Source of the DNA: Ottowia beijingensis
Lineage (GTDB): Bacteria > Pseudomonadota > Gammaproteobacteria > Burkholderiales > Burkholderiaceae_C
Length of the DNA stretch: 64,000 nucleotides
Assembly: GCF_013423955.1 (NCBI RefSeq)
Contig: NZ_JACCKX010000003.1
Location: forward strand, 1 to 64,000
Direction: 5' to 3'
Shown: positions 21,827 to 32,699 of the stretch, piece by piece
Layout: each line of letters begins with the position of its first letter
Numbering within the stretch: the first letter of the stretch is position 1
Program-made: the position numbers and the translations under genes
Notes under the pieces: generated by a model
Told to the model about the DNA's origin: nothing
What the model saw: only the letters and a program-made list of their open reading frames with translations
Databases searched by the model: none

Positions 21827-22809
21827 TTATTCCGCCTTGATGCCGTTCTTGCGGATCAGGTCGCCCCAGCGGCGGTTTTCGGTGCGGATGAACTCGGCAA
21901 ACTGCTGCGGCGTGGTGACGCGCAGGTTGCCGGAGATGTTGTCAAACGCGGTCTGCGCTTCGGGGGCGGCAGAGCCGGCGGCCCAGGCAGCCTGCAGCTT
22001 CTGGACGATGGCTGCGGGTGTGCCGGCGGGCGCGATCAGGCCAAACCAGGTCTCCACCTCAAAGCCGGGGTAGCCGGACTCGGCGATCGTCGGCACATGG
22101 GGCAGGGCCCTGGTGCGCTGTTGCGATGTGACCGCGATGGCCTTGAGCTTGCCTGCCCTGACATGCTGCAAGGTGGTGGCCAGCGAGCTTTCCATGCTCA
22201 TCAGCACCGTGCCCGACAGCAGGTCCGGCACGATCTGGCTGGAGCCCTTGTACGGCACGTTGGTCAGCTTGATACCCGCCACCGACTGCAGCAGCTCGGC
22301 CGCCAGGTGGTTGCTGGTGCCGATGCCGGAAGTGGCGTAGCTGAGCTTGCCGGGGTTGGCCCTGGCATAGGCCACCATGCCCTTGAAGTCGGAGAACGGC
22401 GCCGACGGATTCACGACCAGCGCGCAAGGCGTGGTGCCCACCAGGAGATCGGGACAAAGTCTTTTTCGACATTGAACGGCACGCTGCCATACAGGTGCGG
22501 GGCAATCGCCAGGCTGCTGATGGCCGACAGGCCGACGGTGTAGCCATCCGGCGCGGACTTGGCCACCGCGTCGGTGCCGATGTTGCCGCCCGCGCCGGCC
22601 TTGTTTTCCACCACGAACTGCTGGCCCAGCTGGTCGCCCATGGCCTTGGCGGCCGTGCGGCCCATGATGTCTGTCGGCCCGCCGGGCGGAAAGGGCACGA
22701 TCAGGCGCACAGGCCTGGTCGGGTAGGCCGACTGCGCCCAGGCGGCGCCGGGCAGGGTTGCGCCCAGCGCGGCCAGCGCGCCTGCGGTCATGAAGTCACG
22801 TCGTTGCAT
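21827..22809 (-). CDS. Bug/TctC-family periplasmic substrate-binding protein, frameshifted
   Basis: About 327 residues. The N-terminus MQRRDFMTAGALAALGATLPGAAWAQ is an export signal with paired arginines. YPTRPVRLIVPFPPGGPTDIMGR and later YATSGIGTSNHLAAELL and VPYKGSSQIVPDLLSG are Bug-family hallmarks. One frame change near 22440 separates the halves. These proteins bind carboxylates in the periplasm, usually for a tripartite (TctAB) carrier. No TctA or TctB gene is seen nearby. Its place between dmpI and dmpH suggests binding of an aromatic acid or pathway product, or sensing. This is inference. Confidence 0.88.
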
Positions 22810-22862
22810 GCGCTGTCTCCAGTTATCGTTGTGGTTGCATCAAAAAGGGGCGACGCGGCCCC

Positions 22863-23651
22863 TCAGGCAAAGCGCAGCGAGACGCTGCCCATGCCCTGCA
22901 CGCGCAGGCAGACGCTGTCGCCCGCGGCCACGGCCACGGCTTCGGTGGCGCCGCCCGACAGAATCAGGCTGCCGGCCGGGATCTCCTGGCCGCGGCGGCC
23001 CAGGTGGTTGGCCAGCATGGCAATGGCCGCTGCGGGGTGACCCAGCACGGCAGCGCCAGCGCCCAGAGCGACGGGCTCGCCGTTTTTCTCCAGCACGATG
23101 CCCACGGTGCGCAGGTCCACGTCTTCGGGGCGCATCGCGCGCCCGCCGACCACGAAGCGCGAGGCCGAGGTGTTGTCGGCCACCACGCTCTTGAGGTCAA
23201 ACTTGAAGTCGCGGTAGCGGCTGTCGATGACCTCGATGCCGGGCAGCACGAAGTCGGTTGCCGCCAGCACGGCGCCGATGTGGCAGCCCGGCCCCTTGAG
23301 CGCGTGCTTGAGCACGAAGGCGATTTCGGGTTCTACCTTGGGGTGAATCAGTTCGGCGGTGTTCACGGTGGCCCCTTCGGAGACCACGTATTCATCGACC
23401 AGGAAGCCGAACACCGGGTTGGTCACGCCCATTTGTTTCATTTTGGCGTGTGAGGTCAGGCCCGCCTTCAGGCCAACAACGCGCGCGCCGCGTGCCAGCT
23501 TGCGCTGCAGGATGACATCTTGAATCGCATAGGCATCGTCCCAGTCCATATCAGGGTGGTCGTTGGTGATTTTGGGTGTATCGCGAACTTCAAGCTGGCA
23601 GGTTTCCAGGTGTTCAGCAAGTTGGGCGATGGTTTGGGGTGAGAGTGCCAT
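22863..23651 (-). CDS. dmpH: 4-oxalocrotonate decarboxylase (2-oxo-3-hexenedioate decarboxylase)
   Basis: An intact 262-residue member of the hydratase/decarboxylase family shared with DmpE. Metal-binding carboxylates lie in HPKVEPEIAFVL, and the segments GIEVIDSRYRDFKFDLKSVVADNTSASRFV, ADTAG-like GHPAAAIAMLANHLG and GSLILSGGATEAV are typical. It decarboxylates 4-oxalocrotonate to 2-oxopent-4-enoate, feeding DmpE. DmpH is assigned rather than DmpE because the second paralogue in the operon (28047-28834) is closer to DmpE by order and motif. It lies between the chemotaxis receptor gene and the Bug gene. Confidence 0.9.
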   Translation of the reverse strand: MALSPQTIAQLAEHLETCQLEVRDTPKITNDHPDMDWDDAYAIQDVILQRKLARGARVVGLKAGLTSHAKMKQMGVTNPVFGFLVDEYVVSEGATVNTAELIHPKVEPEIAFVLKHALKGPGCHIGAVLAATDFVLPGIEVIDSRYRDFKFDLKSVVADNTSASRFVVGGRAMRPEDVDLRTVGIVLEKNGEPVALGAGAAVLGHPAAAIAMLANHLGRRGQEIPAGSLILSGGATEAVAVAAGDSVCLRVQGMGSVSLRFA

Positions 23652-23725
23652 AGTGAATACTCCAAAAAGTTGGGATGAATAAAAAGTCGGAAATCGTTAG
23701 CCCAAGTGCCGCGTTGGTTAATGGG

Positions 23726-25192
23726 CTATAGCCTGAAAGGCTGCCCTGCCTGGCGCAGAACTGGGGTCACCCGGTTGCTGGGTACGGCGGGCACCGGTGC
23801 GCTTGTTTGGGGTGTCGCTGCGGCGGCGGTGGCCGGAACGTTGCGGCCTGTGCTATCGCCCAGGGCGCTCAAGGCGTTTTTGACGCGGTCGTAAGCGGGG
23901 CGCACCTGCTCGGGGACCAGTTGCCGGATGGTGTCAAAGTCGCCCTGGCGGGCACACTCCAGCATTCGGGCACGCACTTGGCGGTAGTGCGCCATGGCGC
24001 GGTCAAAGTCTTGGCCGGCAGCGCGGGTGCGCAGGGTGGCGGCCTGGGCCCATGCCTGGTCGATGAGCTGGTCGAGTTCACCAATGCGGTGAACTACGGC
24101 GGCCACATCGTTCCATGTTTCGGAATTCATGATAAGGATGTTGCAGGCACGCATTTCTTCCACCCCATCGCTGATCACTTCCAGCGCCTGGCGCTTGGGC
24201 TGCAGGGCGGCTGTTTCGCGTTTGAGCTGGCCCACCATGGCTTGCACGGTGCGCACCTGGGTGTTGCTTTTGCCAATCCATTCCACCGATTCCTTGGCCG
24301 CTTGTGACAGAGTTTCGCTTTGCTGGCGCAGGCGTTCGCCCCAGTGGGTTTGTGTTTGCACCGCCTGGGCCATGCTGCTGGTAGCGGTCAGCGCCTGTTC
24401 AGCCCGGGCGCGGATGTCGGCCAGGGCATTGCTCGTTTGTTGGGTGCGGGCCACACCGCTATCCATGCCTTGCAGCACGGTTTGCAGAAATTGATCGGCT
24501 TCTTGCGTGCTATGGGTGATGCCGACGACCATCTGCTGAATTTGCTGGGTCGCTTCGCTGGTGCGGGCGGCCAGTTTGCGCACTTCGTCGGCCACCACGG
24601 CAAAGCCCCGACCCTGCTCGCCCGCTCGGGCGGCTTCCACGGCGGCGTTGAGGGAGAGTAAGTGCGTTTGCATGGCTACGTTCTTAATCATGGACAGGAT
24701 GCCGTCAATGGCGGCAGTGTGCTGGCGGACTTCGCCAAAACGGACATCCAGGCCATGGGCAGAACTGCCCAGGGCGGTGATTTGCTCTGTTGTCTCGCGC
24801 AGCAAGCGGTCGCCATCGAGTGCCAGCTCGTACATGGATTGCACTTGCTGGCGAGAGATGTCGGCCGATTGCACCACCGTCTCGACGCTTTCAGACAAGC
24901 CATGCACGCTCTGATCCAGGGCCTGCAGGCTGCTCTCTTGCGTGCGAGAAAAAGCCACCACCCGGGTGAAGGAGGACAGCATGCTCGCGTTATTGACAAT
25001 CACGTCCAGCGCGTGCTGGTCGATCTGTGCCAATACGGTCTGGCGAGAAGCGCCCCGGCGGTTGCGCCACCGAAGTCTTCCACGACTGCACCAGGCCACC
25101 AGGGCCACCAAGGCCATTCCGCACAGCAGGCCCAGCGCAAAGCCAAGCCCTGTAGCGGGGTTCCACCATGCGAGCATGTTCATTGGAGGCAC
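23726..25192 (-). CDS. Methyl-accepting chemotaxis-type receptor within the meta operon
   Basis: An intact 488-residue protein. One membrane helix (about residues 10-33, [18 protein letters not shown]) is followed by a positively charged stretch, a long coiled coil and the signalling hairpin [31 protein letters not shown] (about residues 180-210), which contacts CheA/CheW. There is no periplasmic ligand domain. Instead, a C-terminal cytoplasmic region (about residues 330-440, with [20 protein letters not shown]) may sense or regulate. It lies between dmpG and dmpH in the same direction with short gaps, so it should be induced with the catabolic genes. This suggests metabolism-linked taxis toward aromatic compounds. 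Confidence 0.88.
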   Translation of the reverse strand: MPPMNMLAWWNPATGLGFALGLLCGMALVALVAWCSRGRLRWRNRRGASRQTVLAQIDQHALDVIVNNASMLSSFTRVVAFSRTQESSLQALDQSVHGLSESVETVVQSADISRQQVQSMYELALDGDRLLRETTEQITALGSSAHGLDVRFGEVRQHTAAIDGILSMIKNVAMQTHLLSLNAAVEAARAGEQGRGFAVVADEVRKLAARTSEATQQIQQMVVGITHSTQEADQFLQTVLQGMDSGVARTQQTSNALADIRARAEQALTATSSMAQAVQTQTHWGERLRQQSETLSQAAKESVEWIGKSNTQVRTVQAMVGQLKRETAALQPKRQALEVISDGVEEMRACNILIMNSETWNDVAAVVHRIGELDQLIDQAWAQAATLRTRAAGQDFDRAMAHYRQVRARMLECARQGDFDTIRQLVPEQVRPAYDRVKNALSALGDSTGRNVPATAAAATPQTSAPVPAVPSNRVTPVLRQAGQPFRL

Positions 25193-25280
25193 TCCTGGTT
25201 CAAGGGTTGATCAAGGGTTGAGCGTGGTGGCCCAGGTCAGCACCGCGCTGGGGCAGTGCTGACGTTGCTTTGCAAGCAGG

Positions 25281-26308
25281 TTATGCAGGCAGGGCAATGC
25301 CACGTTCGCGGGCCATGGTCAGGGCGGTGTCTTCAATCATGTCTTCCTGACCACCCACCATGCCACGGCGGCCCAGCTCGACCAGCAGATCGCGCGCCGG
25401 AATGCCGTACTTCTTCTCAGCACGCTTGGCAAACAGCAAGAAGCTGCCATACACCCCGGCGTAGCCCAGCGTGAGCGCGTCGCGGTCGATGCGGATAGGG
25501 AAGTCCATCAAGGGTACGACCAGGTCTTCGGCCACGTCTTGGATCTTCCACACGTCCACCCCGGTTTGGATGCCCATGCGGTCGAGAACGGCCACCAGCA
25601 CTTCCATCGGGGTGTTGCCTGCGCCAGCGCCCAGGCCAGCAGCAGCGGCATCAATGCGGTTGGCACCGGCCTCGATGGCGGCCACGCTGTTGGCTACGCC
25701 CATGGCGAGGTTGTGGTGGCCGTGAAAGCCCAGCTCGGTCTCGGGCTTCAGGGCATCGCGCACGGCAGCGATGCGCTCTTTCACCTGGTCGGGCAGCAGG
25801 TAGCCGGCCGAGTCGGTGACGTAGATGCAGTTAGCACCGTAGCCTTCCATCAGCTTGGCTTGTTTGATGAGACCGGCAGAATCGCTCATGTGCGCCATCA
25901 TCAGAAAGCCGACGGTGTCCATGTCCAGTTTGCGGGCCATGGTGATGTGCTGCTCGCTCACATCGGCCTCGGTGCAGTGGGTGGCCACGCGGATGGTGTG
26001 CACACCCAGGCCATGGGCCATTTTGAGGTGATCGACGGTGCCGATGCCCGGCAGCAGCAGGGCCGAGACTTTGGCCTGTTTCATTAGCGGGATGACGGTG
26101 CTCAAATACTCTTCGTCGCTGTGCGCCGGAAAGCCGTAGTTCACCGAAGCGCCGCCCAGGCCATCGCCGTGGGTGACCTCGATGAGTGGGATGCCTGCAG
26201 CGTCCAGCCCCTGGGCCACGGACTTCATTTGCTCCAAGGTCATCAGGTGGCGCTTGGGGTGCATGCCGTCGCGCAGCGTCATGTCGTGCAGGGTGATTTT
26301 TGTGTCAT
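25281..26308 (-). CDS. dmpG: 4-hydroxy-2-oxovalerate aldolase, 5' frameshift
   Basis: About 342 residues, HMG-CoA-lyase-like TIM barrel. [11 protein letters not shown] holds the catalytic Arg/Asp/His group, and [46 protein letters not shown] contains the metal histidines. The proper start is at 26308 (MTQKITLHDM). One A is missing in the run near 26297, which makes the annotated-looking frame begin only at MTLRDG. It splits 4-hydroxy-2-oxovalerate to pyruvate and acetaldehyde and channels the latter to DmpF, whose gene lies 11 bases upstream. Confidence 0.95.
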
Positions 26309-26319
26309 GTCAAAACTCC

Positions 26320-27223
26320 TTAGGCGGCTTGCAAGGTGAGCGTGCCGGCCAAAATTTCTTCGGCAAACATTTCGGCGGTGCGCGGCAGCGGCGGTCATGA
26401 TGTCCAGGTTGCCGGCGTACTTGGGCAGGTAGTCGCCCAGGCCTTCAACCTCCAGAAAGACCGAGACGCGGTTGCCGTCAAACACCGGGCCGTTGACCAG
26501 CTTGTAGCCGGGCACGTACTTTTGCACTTCGGCCAGCATGTCGTGAATGCTCTTGGTGATGGCTTCGCGGTCGGGCTCGCCTTCCACCAGGCAGTGCACG
26601 GTGTCGCGCATGATCAGCGGTGGATCGGCCGGGTTGATGATGATGATGGCCTTGCCCTTTTGGCGCCGCCCACCTTCTCAATGGCACCGGCGGTGGTGCG
26701 GGTGAACTCGTCGATGTTCTTGCGCGTGCCGGGGCCCGCCGAGCGGCTGGAGACGGTGGCGACGATCTCGCCATACGCCACAGGCTGCACGCGGCTCACC
26801 GCTGCGACCATGGGGATGGTGGCCTGGCCACCGCAGGTGACCATGTTGACGTTCATCTCGGCCTTGCCCACGTGCTCCTTCAGGTTGACGGGCGGCACGC
26901 AGAACGGGCCGATGGCCGCAGGCGTGAGGTCGATCATGAGGGCGCCCTGCGCGTTGACCTTGCGCGAGTTCTCGGCGTGCACGTAGGCGCTGGTGGCGTC
27001 GAAGACGATTTGCACGCCGTCTGCCTTCATGTAGGGGATCAGGCCATCCACGCCTTCGTGGGTGGTTTTGATGCCCATCTCACGGGCACGCTTCAAGCCG
27101 TCCGATTCGGGGTCGATACCCACCATCCACACGGGTTCGAGCACGGGGCTGCGCTGCAGCTTGCCAGCAGGTCGGTGCCGATGTTACCGGGGCCGATCAG
27201 GGCACATTTGATTTTTGGGTCAT
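26320..27223 (-). CDS. dmpF: Acetaldehyde dehydrogenase (acylating), frameshifted
   Basis: About 301 residues. The start at 27223 reads [20 protein letters not shown] if one A is restored (near 27213). Further frame changes lie near 27160, 26660 and 26395. The NAD-binding GPGNIG, the catalytic cysteine in [15 protein letters not shown] and [46 protein letters not shown] are canonical. It converts acetaldehyde, CoA and NAD+ to acetyl-CoA in complex with DmpG. The end LTLQAA with stop at 26320 fits the family. Confidence 0.93.
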
Positions 27224-27245
27224 AAGAAGTCCTTTGGAAAAAGGG

Positions 27246-28036
27246 TCAGCAAATCGAAGACAGGATGCCGCCCTCAACCCGCAGCGCTGCACCATTGGTG
27301 GCGGAGGATCGGGGCTGCACACATAGGCCACTAGTGCGGCAACCTCGGAAGGTTCGATGAAGCGGCGCAGCAGCGAGGTGGGGCGTGCCTGGGCGAAAAA
27401 GCGCCGCTCGGCCTCGGCCAGATCCACGCCCTGGTCGGCAGCCAGCTTGGCGAAAAAGTCGCCCACTCCTCAGTGCTGGTGGGGCCGGGCAGCACGGCAT
27501 TGACCGTCACGCCCGTGCCTGCGCAGTGCTGCGCCAGCCCGCGTGAGACGGACAGCTGTGCTGCCTTGCTCATGCCGTAATGCACCATTTCGGTGGGGGA
27601 TTCACGCCGGACTCGCTGTTAATGAACACGATCCGGCCCCAGCCTGCGGCCTGCATGGCGGGCAGCAGTGCGCGGCTTAGGCGCACGCCACTCATCACGT
27701 TGGCATCAAAAAGCGCTGCCACTGGGCATCGTCGATGGCCCCGAAGGGCTGCGGATCGAAGATGCCGAAGTTGTTCACCAGAATGTCCACGCCCGCGCTG
27801 GCCTGGGCCAGCAGGTCGCAGCCGACGGCCGTGGCCACGTCGGCAGCCACGCCGCGCACCTGGGCCTGTGGCACGGCCGCCTGCAGGCGCTGCACGGCTT
27901 GGGCCACGCGCTCCTCGCTGCGGCCATTGAGCACGACGGCCACGCCTTCGCGTGCTAGTTCGGTGGCAATGGCAAAGCCAATGCCTGCGGTGGAGCCGGT
28001 GACCAGGGCGCGTTTGCCGCTGAGTTGCAAGTCCAT
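27246..28036 (-). CDS. SDR family oxidoreductase in the meta operon, frameshifted
   Basis: Classical short-chain dehydrogenase, about 263 residues. It opens [28 protein letters not shown] (cofactor motif TGSTAGIG), then NNFGIFDPQ. The catalytic Tyr/Lys appear in [17 protein letters not shown] in another frame, followed by [10 protein letters not shown] and [15 protein letters not shown]. Frame changes occur near 27710, 27595, 27465 and 27305. It sits between dmpE and dmpF, a place not occupied by an SDR in the archetypal dmp/xyl operons. A role in removing a side intermediate such as a hydroxy- or keto-acid is possible. The substrate is unknown. Confidence 0.8.
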
Positions 28037-28046
28037 GCCGCGCTCC

Positions 28047-28834
28047 TTAGAGGAAACGCACCGAGCAACCGCCGATGCCGCCGATGGTCACACGCAGGTT
28101 GTCGCCCGCTTGCACAGGCACCATGATGCCCAGCGAACCCGACAGCACCACTTCACCGGCTTCCAGCGCAATGCCCAGGCGGCCCAGCGTGTTGGCCAGC
28201 CAGGCCACGGCGTTGGCGGGGTGGCCCAGGGCCGCAGCGCCAGCACCGGTGGCAACGATCTCGCCATTCTTTTCCAGTACCATGCCGCAGGTGCCCAAGT
28301 CCACGTCGCGCGGATCGACCAGGCGGTCGCCCAGCACGAACACGCCGCAGCTGGCGTTGTCAGCCACGGTGTCTTGAATCTTGATTTTCCAGTCGCGGAT
28401 GCGCGAATCCACGATTTCAAAGCAGGCCATCACGCCCTCGGTGGCGGCCAGCACGTCGGCCGCCGTCACGCCGGGGCCCTTGAGGGTTTTCTTCAGCACG
28501 AAGGCAATCTCGCCCTCGGCCTTGGGTTGGATCAGCGTGTTGGCGGGCACGGCCTCGCCTTCGTTGAACACCATGCCGTCGGTGAGCCAGCCAAAGTCGG
28601 GCTGGAACACGCCCAGCATGTTCATCACGGCCTGGCTGGTCACGCCAATTTTCTTGCCGACCACTTTTTCACCAGCGGCCAAGCGGCGCGCCAGCATTTT
28701 TGCTGGATGGCGTAGGCGTCTTCAATGGTGATGTCGGCATGGAGGTTGGTCAGCGGCTCCAGCGTTTGGCGCTGCGTCAGGGCCTGGTACAGCTCGTCGC
28801 CCAGTTGTTCGATCAAGGCAGGGGTCATGGTCAT
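28047..28834 (-). CDS. dmpE: 2-oxopent-4-enoate (2-keto-4-pentenoate) hydratase, frameshifted
   Basis: About 262 residues. The N-terminus MTMTPALIEQLGDELYQALTQRQTLEPLTN and the core GKKIGVTSQAVMNMLGVFQPDFGWLTDGMVF, KAEGEIAFVLKKTLKGPGV and FEIVDSRIRDWKIKIQDTVADNASCG are those of DmpE/XylJ/MhpD. One missing A near 28697 (in the run before ATGCTGG) splits the reading. It hydrates 2-oxopent-4-enoate to 4-hydroxy-2-oxovalerate for DmpG. It is a paralogue of the DmpH product encoded 4.4 kb downstream. Confidence 0.93.
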
Positions 28835-28870
28835 GGGGGTTCCTTTGGCGAGGGTGTTCAGAAAAGTCGT

Positions 28871-29734
28871 TCAGGGCCGCAGCGGCAGCGGCTCGTCGGG
28901 GTGCGCTTCAGCAAGGAAGTCGCCCACCAGGCGGGCAAAGCGCGCGGCGTGTTCAATTTGCGTCCAGTGGCCGCATTGGCCATAGACGTGCAGTTGGGAG
29001 CGCTGAATCCAGCTGGACAAGGTCAGCGAGGTGCTCAGCGGGATCACGCGGTCTTCGCGGCCATGGATGACCAGGGCTTGGTGCGGCAGGGCACGGATGT
29101 CGGCCTCGGCGCTGGCCAGGGCTTCAATCCAGCGCTGGCGCGGGGCGGGGAACATGGCGGCGAACGATTCTTGAAAGCCGGGGCGGATGCTGGCCTCAAA
29201 GCGCAGGCGCGCCAGGTCGTCGCTCATCAGGCCTTGGTCGAAGGCGAAGTAGTCCATGATGGCGCGCATGTTCTCTACCGAGGGTGTAGCCCCACACGGC
29301 GTCCAGCCCCTCGGTCAGGGGAAGGAGACACCGGCACTGCCCATCAGCACCAAGCGGCGCACGCGCTCGGGGTGGGCAATGGCCAGCGCCAGCGACAGGC
29401 CGCCGCCAAACGAGTTGCCCACCAGGTCGGTGCGCTCAATGCCTAGGGCATCGAGCAGGCCCACAGCCTGGCGCACCCAGGCGTCCATGCTGTAGACAAA
29501 GCCTTGCGGGCGCTCCGAGTAGCCAAAGCCCACCATGTCGGGCGCAATCACGCGGGCGTTCTGCGCCAGCGCGGGCATCACCAGGCGCCAGTTGGCCCAG
29601 GCAGAAACACCCGGCCCCGAGCCGTGGATGAGCAGCACGGGCGCGCCCTGGCCACCACTGTCGTGGTAGTTGGTGCGAATGCCCGCTGCTTCGATGCTGT
29701 GCCCGATCTCGGGGTTGGACGATGTATTGCTCAT
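28871..29734 (-). CDS. dmpD: 2-hydroxymuconic semialdehyde hydrolase (alpha/beta hydrolase), frameshifted
   Basis: About 288 residues, alpha/beta-hydrolase fold. The oxyanion motif LIHGSGPGVSAWANW, the nucleophile serine in LVGNSFGGGLSLALA, the acid in IHGREDRVIPLS and the histidine in QCGHWTQIEHAARFA form the C-C hydrolase triad. Frame changes occur near 29275-29320; the joined gene is in frame overall. It cleaves 2-hydroxymuconic semialdehyde to 2-oxopent-4-enoate and formate, the hydrolytic branch alternative to DmpC-I-H. Confidence 0.92.
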
Positions 29735-29807
29735 GTGAAACTGTCTCCTTGCTATTTTTATAAGAGCTACTCGCGCTTGCCTGGCAAGCGCGAGAGGCCG
29801 ATTTGGC

Positions 29808-31266
29808 TTAGAACTTCACCATCACGTTGCGCAGCTCGGTATAAACTCGAGCGAGTGCACACCGCCTTCGCGGCCGATGCCCGATTGCTTGGAGCCGCCA
29901 AACGGCGTGCGCAGGTCGCGCAGGAACCAGGCGTTGATCCAGCACAGGCCCACTTCGATCTGGTGCGCCAGGCGGTTGGCGCGCGCAATGTCTTGCGTGA
30001 AGATGGCCGTGGCCAGGCCGTAGCGGTTGGCGTTGACCTTGCCCAGCACTTCCTCTTCGCTGTCGAAGGGGCTGATGTGGCAGCAGGGGCCAAAAATTTC
30101 TTCGGTCACCACGGTGGCGGTTTCGGGCAGGCCGGTCCAGATGGTGGGTTGCACCCAGGAGCCATCCTTCAGCGCGTCGGGCATGTCGGGGATGCCGCCG
30201 CCGGTGACGATGGTGGCGCCTTCGTCCTTGGCTGTCTTGTACAAGCCCAGCACCTTGGCCTGGTGCTTCTTGCTGATCAGCGGGCCAATCTTGGTGTCGT
30301 GATCAAACGGCAGGCCGGGCTTCATGGCTTCGGCGCGCTCTTTCAGGGCAGCCACCACTTTGTCGAAGATGGGTCGCTCGACGTACACGCGCTCGGTGCC
30401 CAGGCAGACCTGGCCAGCGTTTTCAAAGCACGAGCGCGTCAGCGTATCGATGGTTACCTGGAAGTCGCAATCAGCAAACACCACGGCGGCGTTCTTGCCG
30501 CCCATTTCCAGCGACACGGGGCGCACGCCATCGGCAGCGGCCTTCATGATGGCGGTACCGGTGCGCGTCTCGCCGGTGAAGGTAATGCCGTTCACGCCGG
30601 GGTGCTTGGTCAAAAATTCACCGGCCGAGGCAGGGCCAAAGCCGTGCACCACGTTGTACACGCCCTTGGGCATGCCCACAGCGTTCATCACCTCGCCCAG
30701 CAGCGTGGCGGTAGCGGGGTTTCTTCGCTGGGCTTGACGACCACGGTGTTGCCGCAGGCCAGGGCCGGGCCCACCTTCCAGGTCATCAGCAGCAGCGGCA
30801 GGTTCCAGGGGCAGACCACGGCAATCACGCCGCGCGGCACGCGCACGCCGTAGCTCAATGCCGTCTTGCCGTCGGGCGTGCGCATGTTGAACGACTCGGT
30901 GGCCGTGCTCTTGATGGTGTCGATGAAGATCTGGAAGTTGGCGGCGCCGCGCGGAATGTCCACGTGCGAGGCCAGGTGGTGCGGCTTGCCGGTGTCGGCA
31001 ATTTCGGCCTGCAAAAAGTCGTCGAAGCGGCGGTTGATCTCACCGGCCACGGCGTCCAGCAGCTTGCAGCGCTCGGCCACCGACAGGCGGCCCCAGTCGC
31101 CCTTGAGCGCGGCGCGCGCGGCGGCCACGGCGGCATCGACCTCGGCCTGCCCCGCTTCGTAAATATTGCCGATGACGCTGCCGTTCACCGGGTTGATGTC
31201 CTGGAAGGTCTTGCCGCTGGCGTTGCGAACATATTCGCCGTTGATGAAATTCAGAAACTCTTTCAT
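29808..31266 (-). CDS. dmpC: 2-hydroxymuconic semialdehyde dehydrogenase, frameshifted
   Basis: Aldehyde dehydrogenase superfamily, about 486 residues. PWNLPLLLMTWKVGPALACGNTVVVKPSEETP binds NAD, the general-base glutamate is in SLEMGGKNAAVVFAD, and the catalytic cysteine is in FENAGQVCLGTERVYV. Frame changes occur near 30700 and 29850; beyond the latter the usual end LRNVMVKF is reached at 29808. It oxidises 2-hydroxymuconic semialdehyde to 2-hydroxymuconate, the entry to the oxalocrotonate branch. The start at 31266 (MKEFLNFINGEYV) is the family start. Confidence 0.95.
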
Positions 31267-31328
31267 GGTGTTACCTTGCTATGGAAATGTTGAACAACGC
31301 TGCGGCTTGTCCGGGATGCCGGGCATCC

Positions 31329-31760
31329 TCAGCAATCCAGCCCCAGCGCGGCCAGCGCGGCGCGGGCACAGATTTCGTCCTGCTCGGCGCTGCCGCCGGA
31401 CACGCCAATGCCGCCGATCAGCGCCCCGCCCTCACGCATGGGCAGGCCGCCGCCAAAAACCACGTTGCGCGGGCGCGTGGGCATGCCCAGGCGCAGCGCT
31501 TCGTCGCCCTGCAAAATGCCGGCCCACTGCGCCGTGGCAAAGCCAAAGCCGGCGCTGGTGTAGGCCTTGTCGATGGCAATGTCCACCGAATGCAAAAACG
31601 CCCCCGGCATGCGCAGAAAGGCCGCCAGCACGCCCGATGCGTCGGTCACGGCGACATTGATGCGGATGCCCAGCTCGCCCGCCTTGGCCACCGCTGCAAC
31701 CACGGCCGCGTTGGCGGCCTCGGCAGTGATGGCGCGTTGTTCAACGCTGTGTTGTGCCAT
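31329..31760 (-). CDS. GlcG/HbpS-family (DUF336) protein
   Basis: An intact 143-residue protein of the GlcG/HbpS fold. The family pattern is clear: INVAVTDASGVLAAFLRMPGAF, then DIAIDKAYTSAGFGFAT, and a glycine-rich GGGLPMREGGALIGGIGVSGGSAEQDEICARAAL. Members bind haem or small ligands and are often found in aromatic catabolic operons, with no settled reaction. Here it sits between the dioxygenase gene dmpB and dmpC, in the same direction. Confidence 0.85.
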   Translation of the reverse strand: MAQHSVEQRAITAEAANAAVVAAVAKAGELGIRINVAVTDASGVLAAFLRMPGAFLHSVDIAIDKAYTSAGFGFATAQWAGILQGDEALRLGMPTRPRNVVFGGGLPMREGGALIGGIGVSGGSAEQDEICARAALAALGLDC

Positions 31761-31774
31761 TGCCGCCTGCTCCT

Positions 31775-32699
31775 TTAGGTCACCACGCTCAGGAAAGCGT
31801 CGTTGAGCTTGCGGTCGTGATAGAAGATGCCGCGGCCCACGTTCTCCCAGCTCCAGGTGATGGGGTGCATGTCGGGGTAGTGGTCGTAGCCGCCGCAGAA
31901 GGTCTCCAGCCGGTTGCCGCTGGGGTCGAAGAAGTAGATCGTCGTGCCCTGCGTGACGCCGTGGCGCGTGGGGCCGATGTCGATCGAGACGCGGTTGATG
32001 CTCATGATGTCGGCCGCGCGCAGCACGCTCTCCCAGCTGGGCATCTGGAACGACACATGGTGCAGCTTGCCGTCCTCGGGGCTGCGCACGAAGGCGATGT
32101 CGTGCGCCTTGGCGCTGCAGGTGATCCAGATGGCCAGGTCGGTCTTGCCGTCTTCCAGCTTCACGCGCTCGACCAGGGTGAAGCCCAGTACTTCGGTGAA
32201 CAGCTTGAGGTTGCCTTCGATGTCGCCGCCGTACAGCAGGCAGTGGTCCATGCGGATGGGGCGAATGCCAGGGCCGTCGAGCACGTCCACATCGGGGTCG
32301 AAGTAGCCGATGCCGTTGCCCACGTCGGTTTTCTCGGCGTACAGCTCGACGGTGTGGCCCGTGGGGATCTGGAAGCGCACGCGCTCGCCGGTCTCCAGCA
32401 GCTCACCGGCGGGGATGCGCTCGGTTTTCACGCCGAAGGCTTGCAGCTTTGTCGAAGTCTTCCAGCGTGGCCTTGTCCAGCACCTTGAAGGCAAACAGGT
32501 CGATACCCGCCTGGTCGGCCTGGCGCAGGATCACGCTGTTGTGATCGCGCTCGGCGCGGGTTTTGAAATAGGCGCGGCCCTGGCTGTCGCGGCCCATGGG
32601 CACCAGGCCCATGACCTCGGTGTACCACTTGACCGATTCCTCCAGATCCAGCACGCGGATTTGTGCGTGTCCTGGGCGCAAAACGCCGGTTAATGCCAT
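31775..32699 (-). CDS. dmpB: Catechol 2,3-dioxygenase, XylE/DmpB type (subfamily I.2.A), frameshifted
   Basis: Two-domain extradiol dioxygenase of about 307 residues starting MALTGVLRPGHAQIRVLDLEESVKWYTEVMGL. The Fe(II) ligands lie in MDHCLLYGGD (His), KLHHVSFQM (His) and GNRLETFCGGY (Glu). One extra A near 32455 shifts the frame between DFDK and LQAFGVKTER. It opens catechol to 2-hydroxymuconic semialdehyde. The gene overlaps the end of the upstream ferredoxin gene by ten bases, a typical C23O-ferredoxin coupling. A second enzyme of another subfamily is encoded at 35873-36817. Confidence 0.95.
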
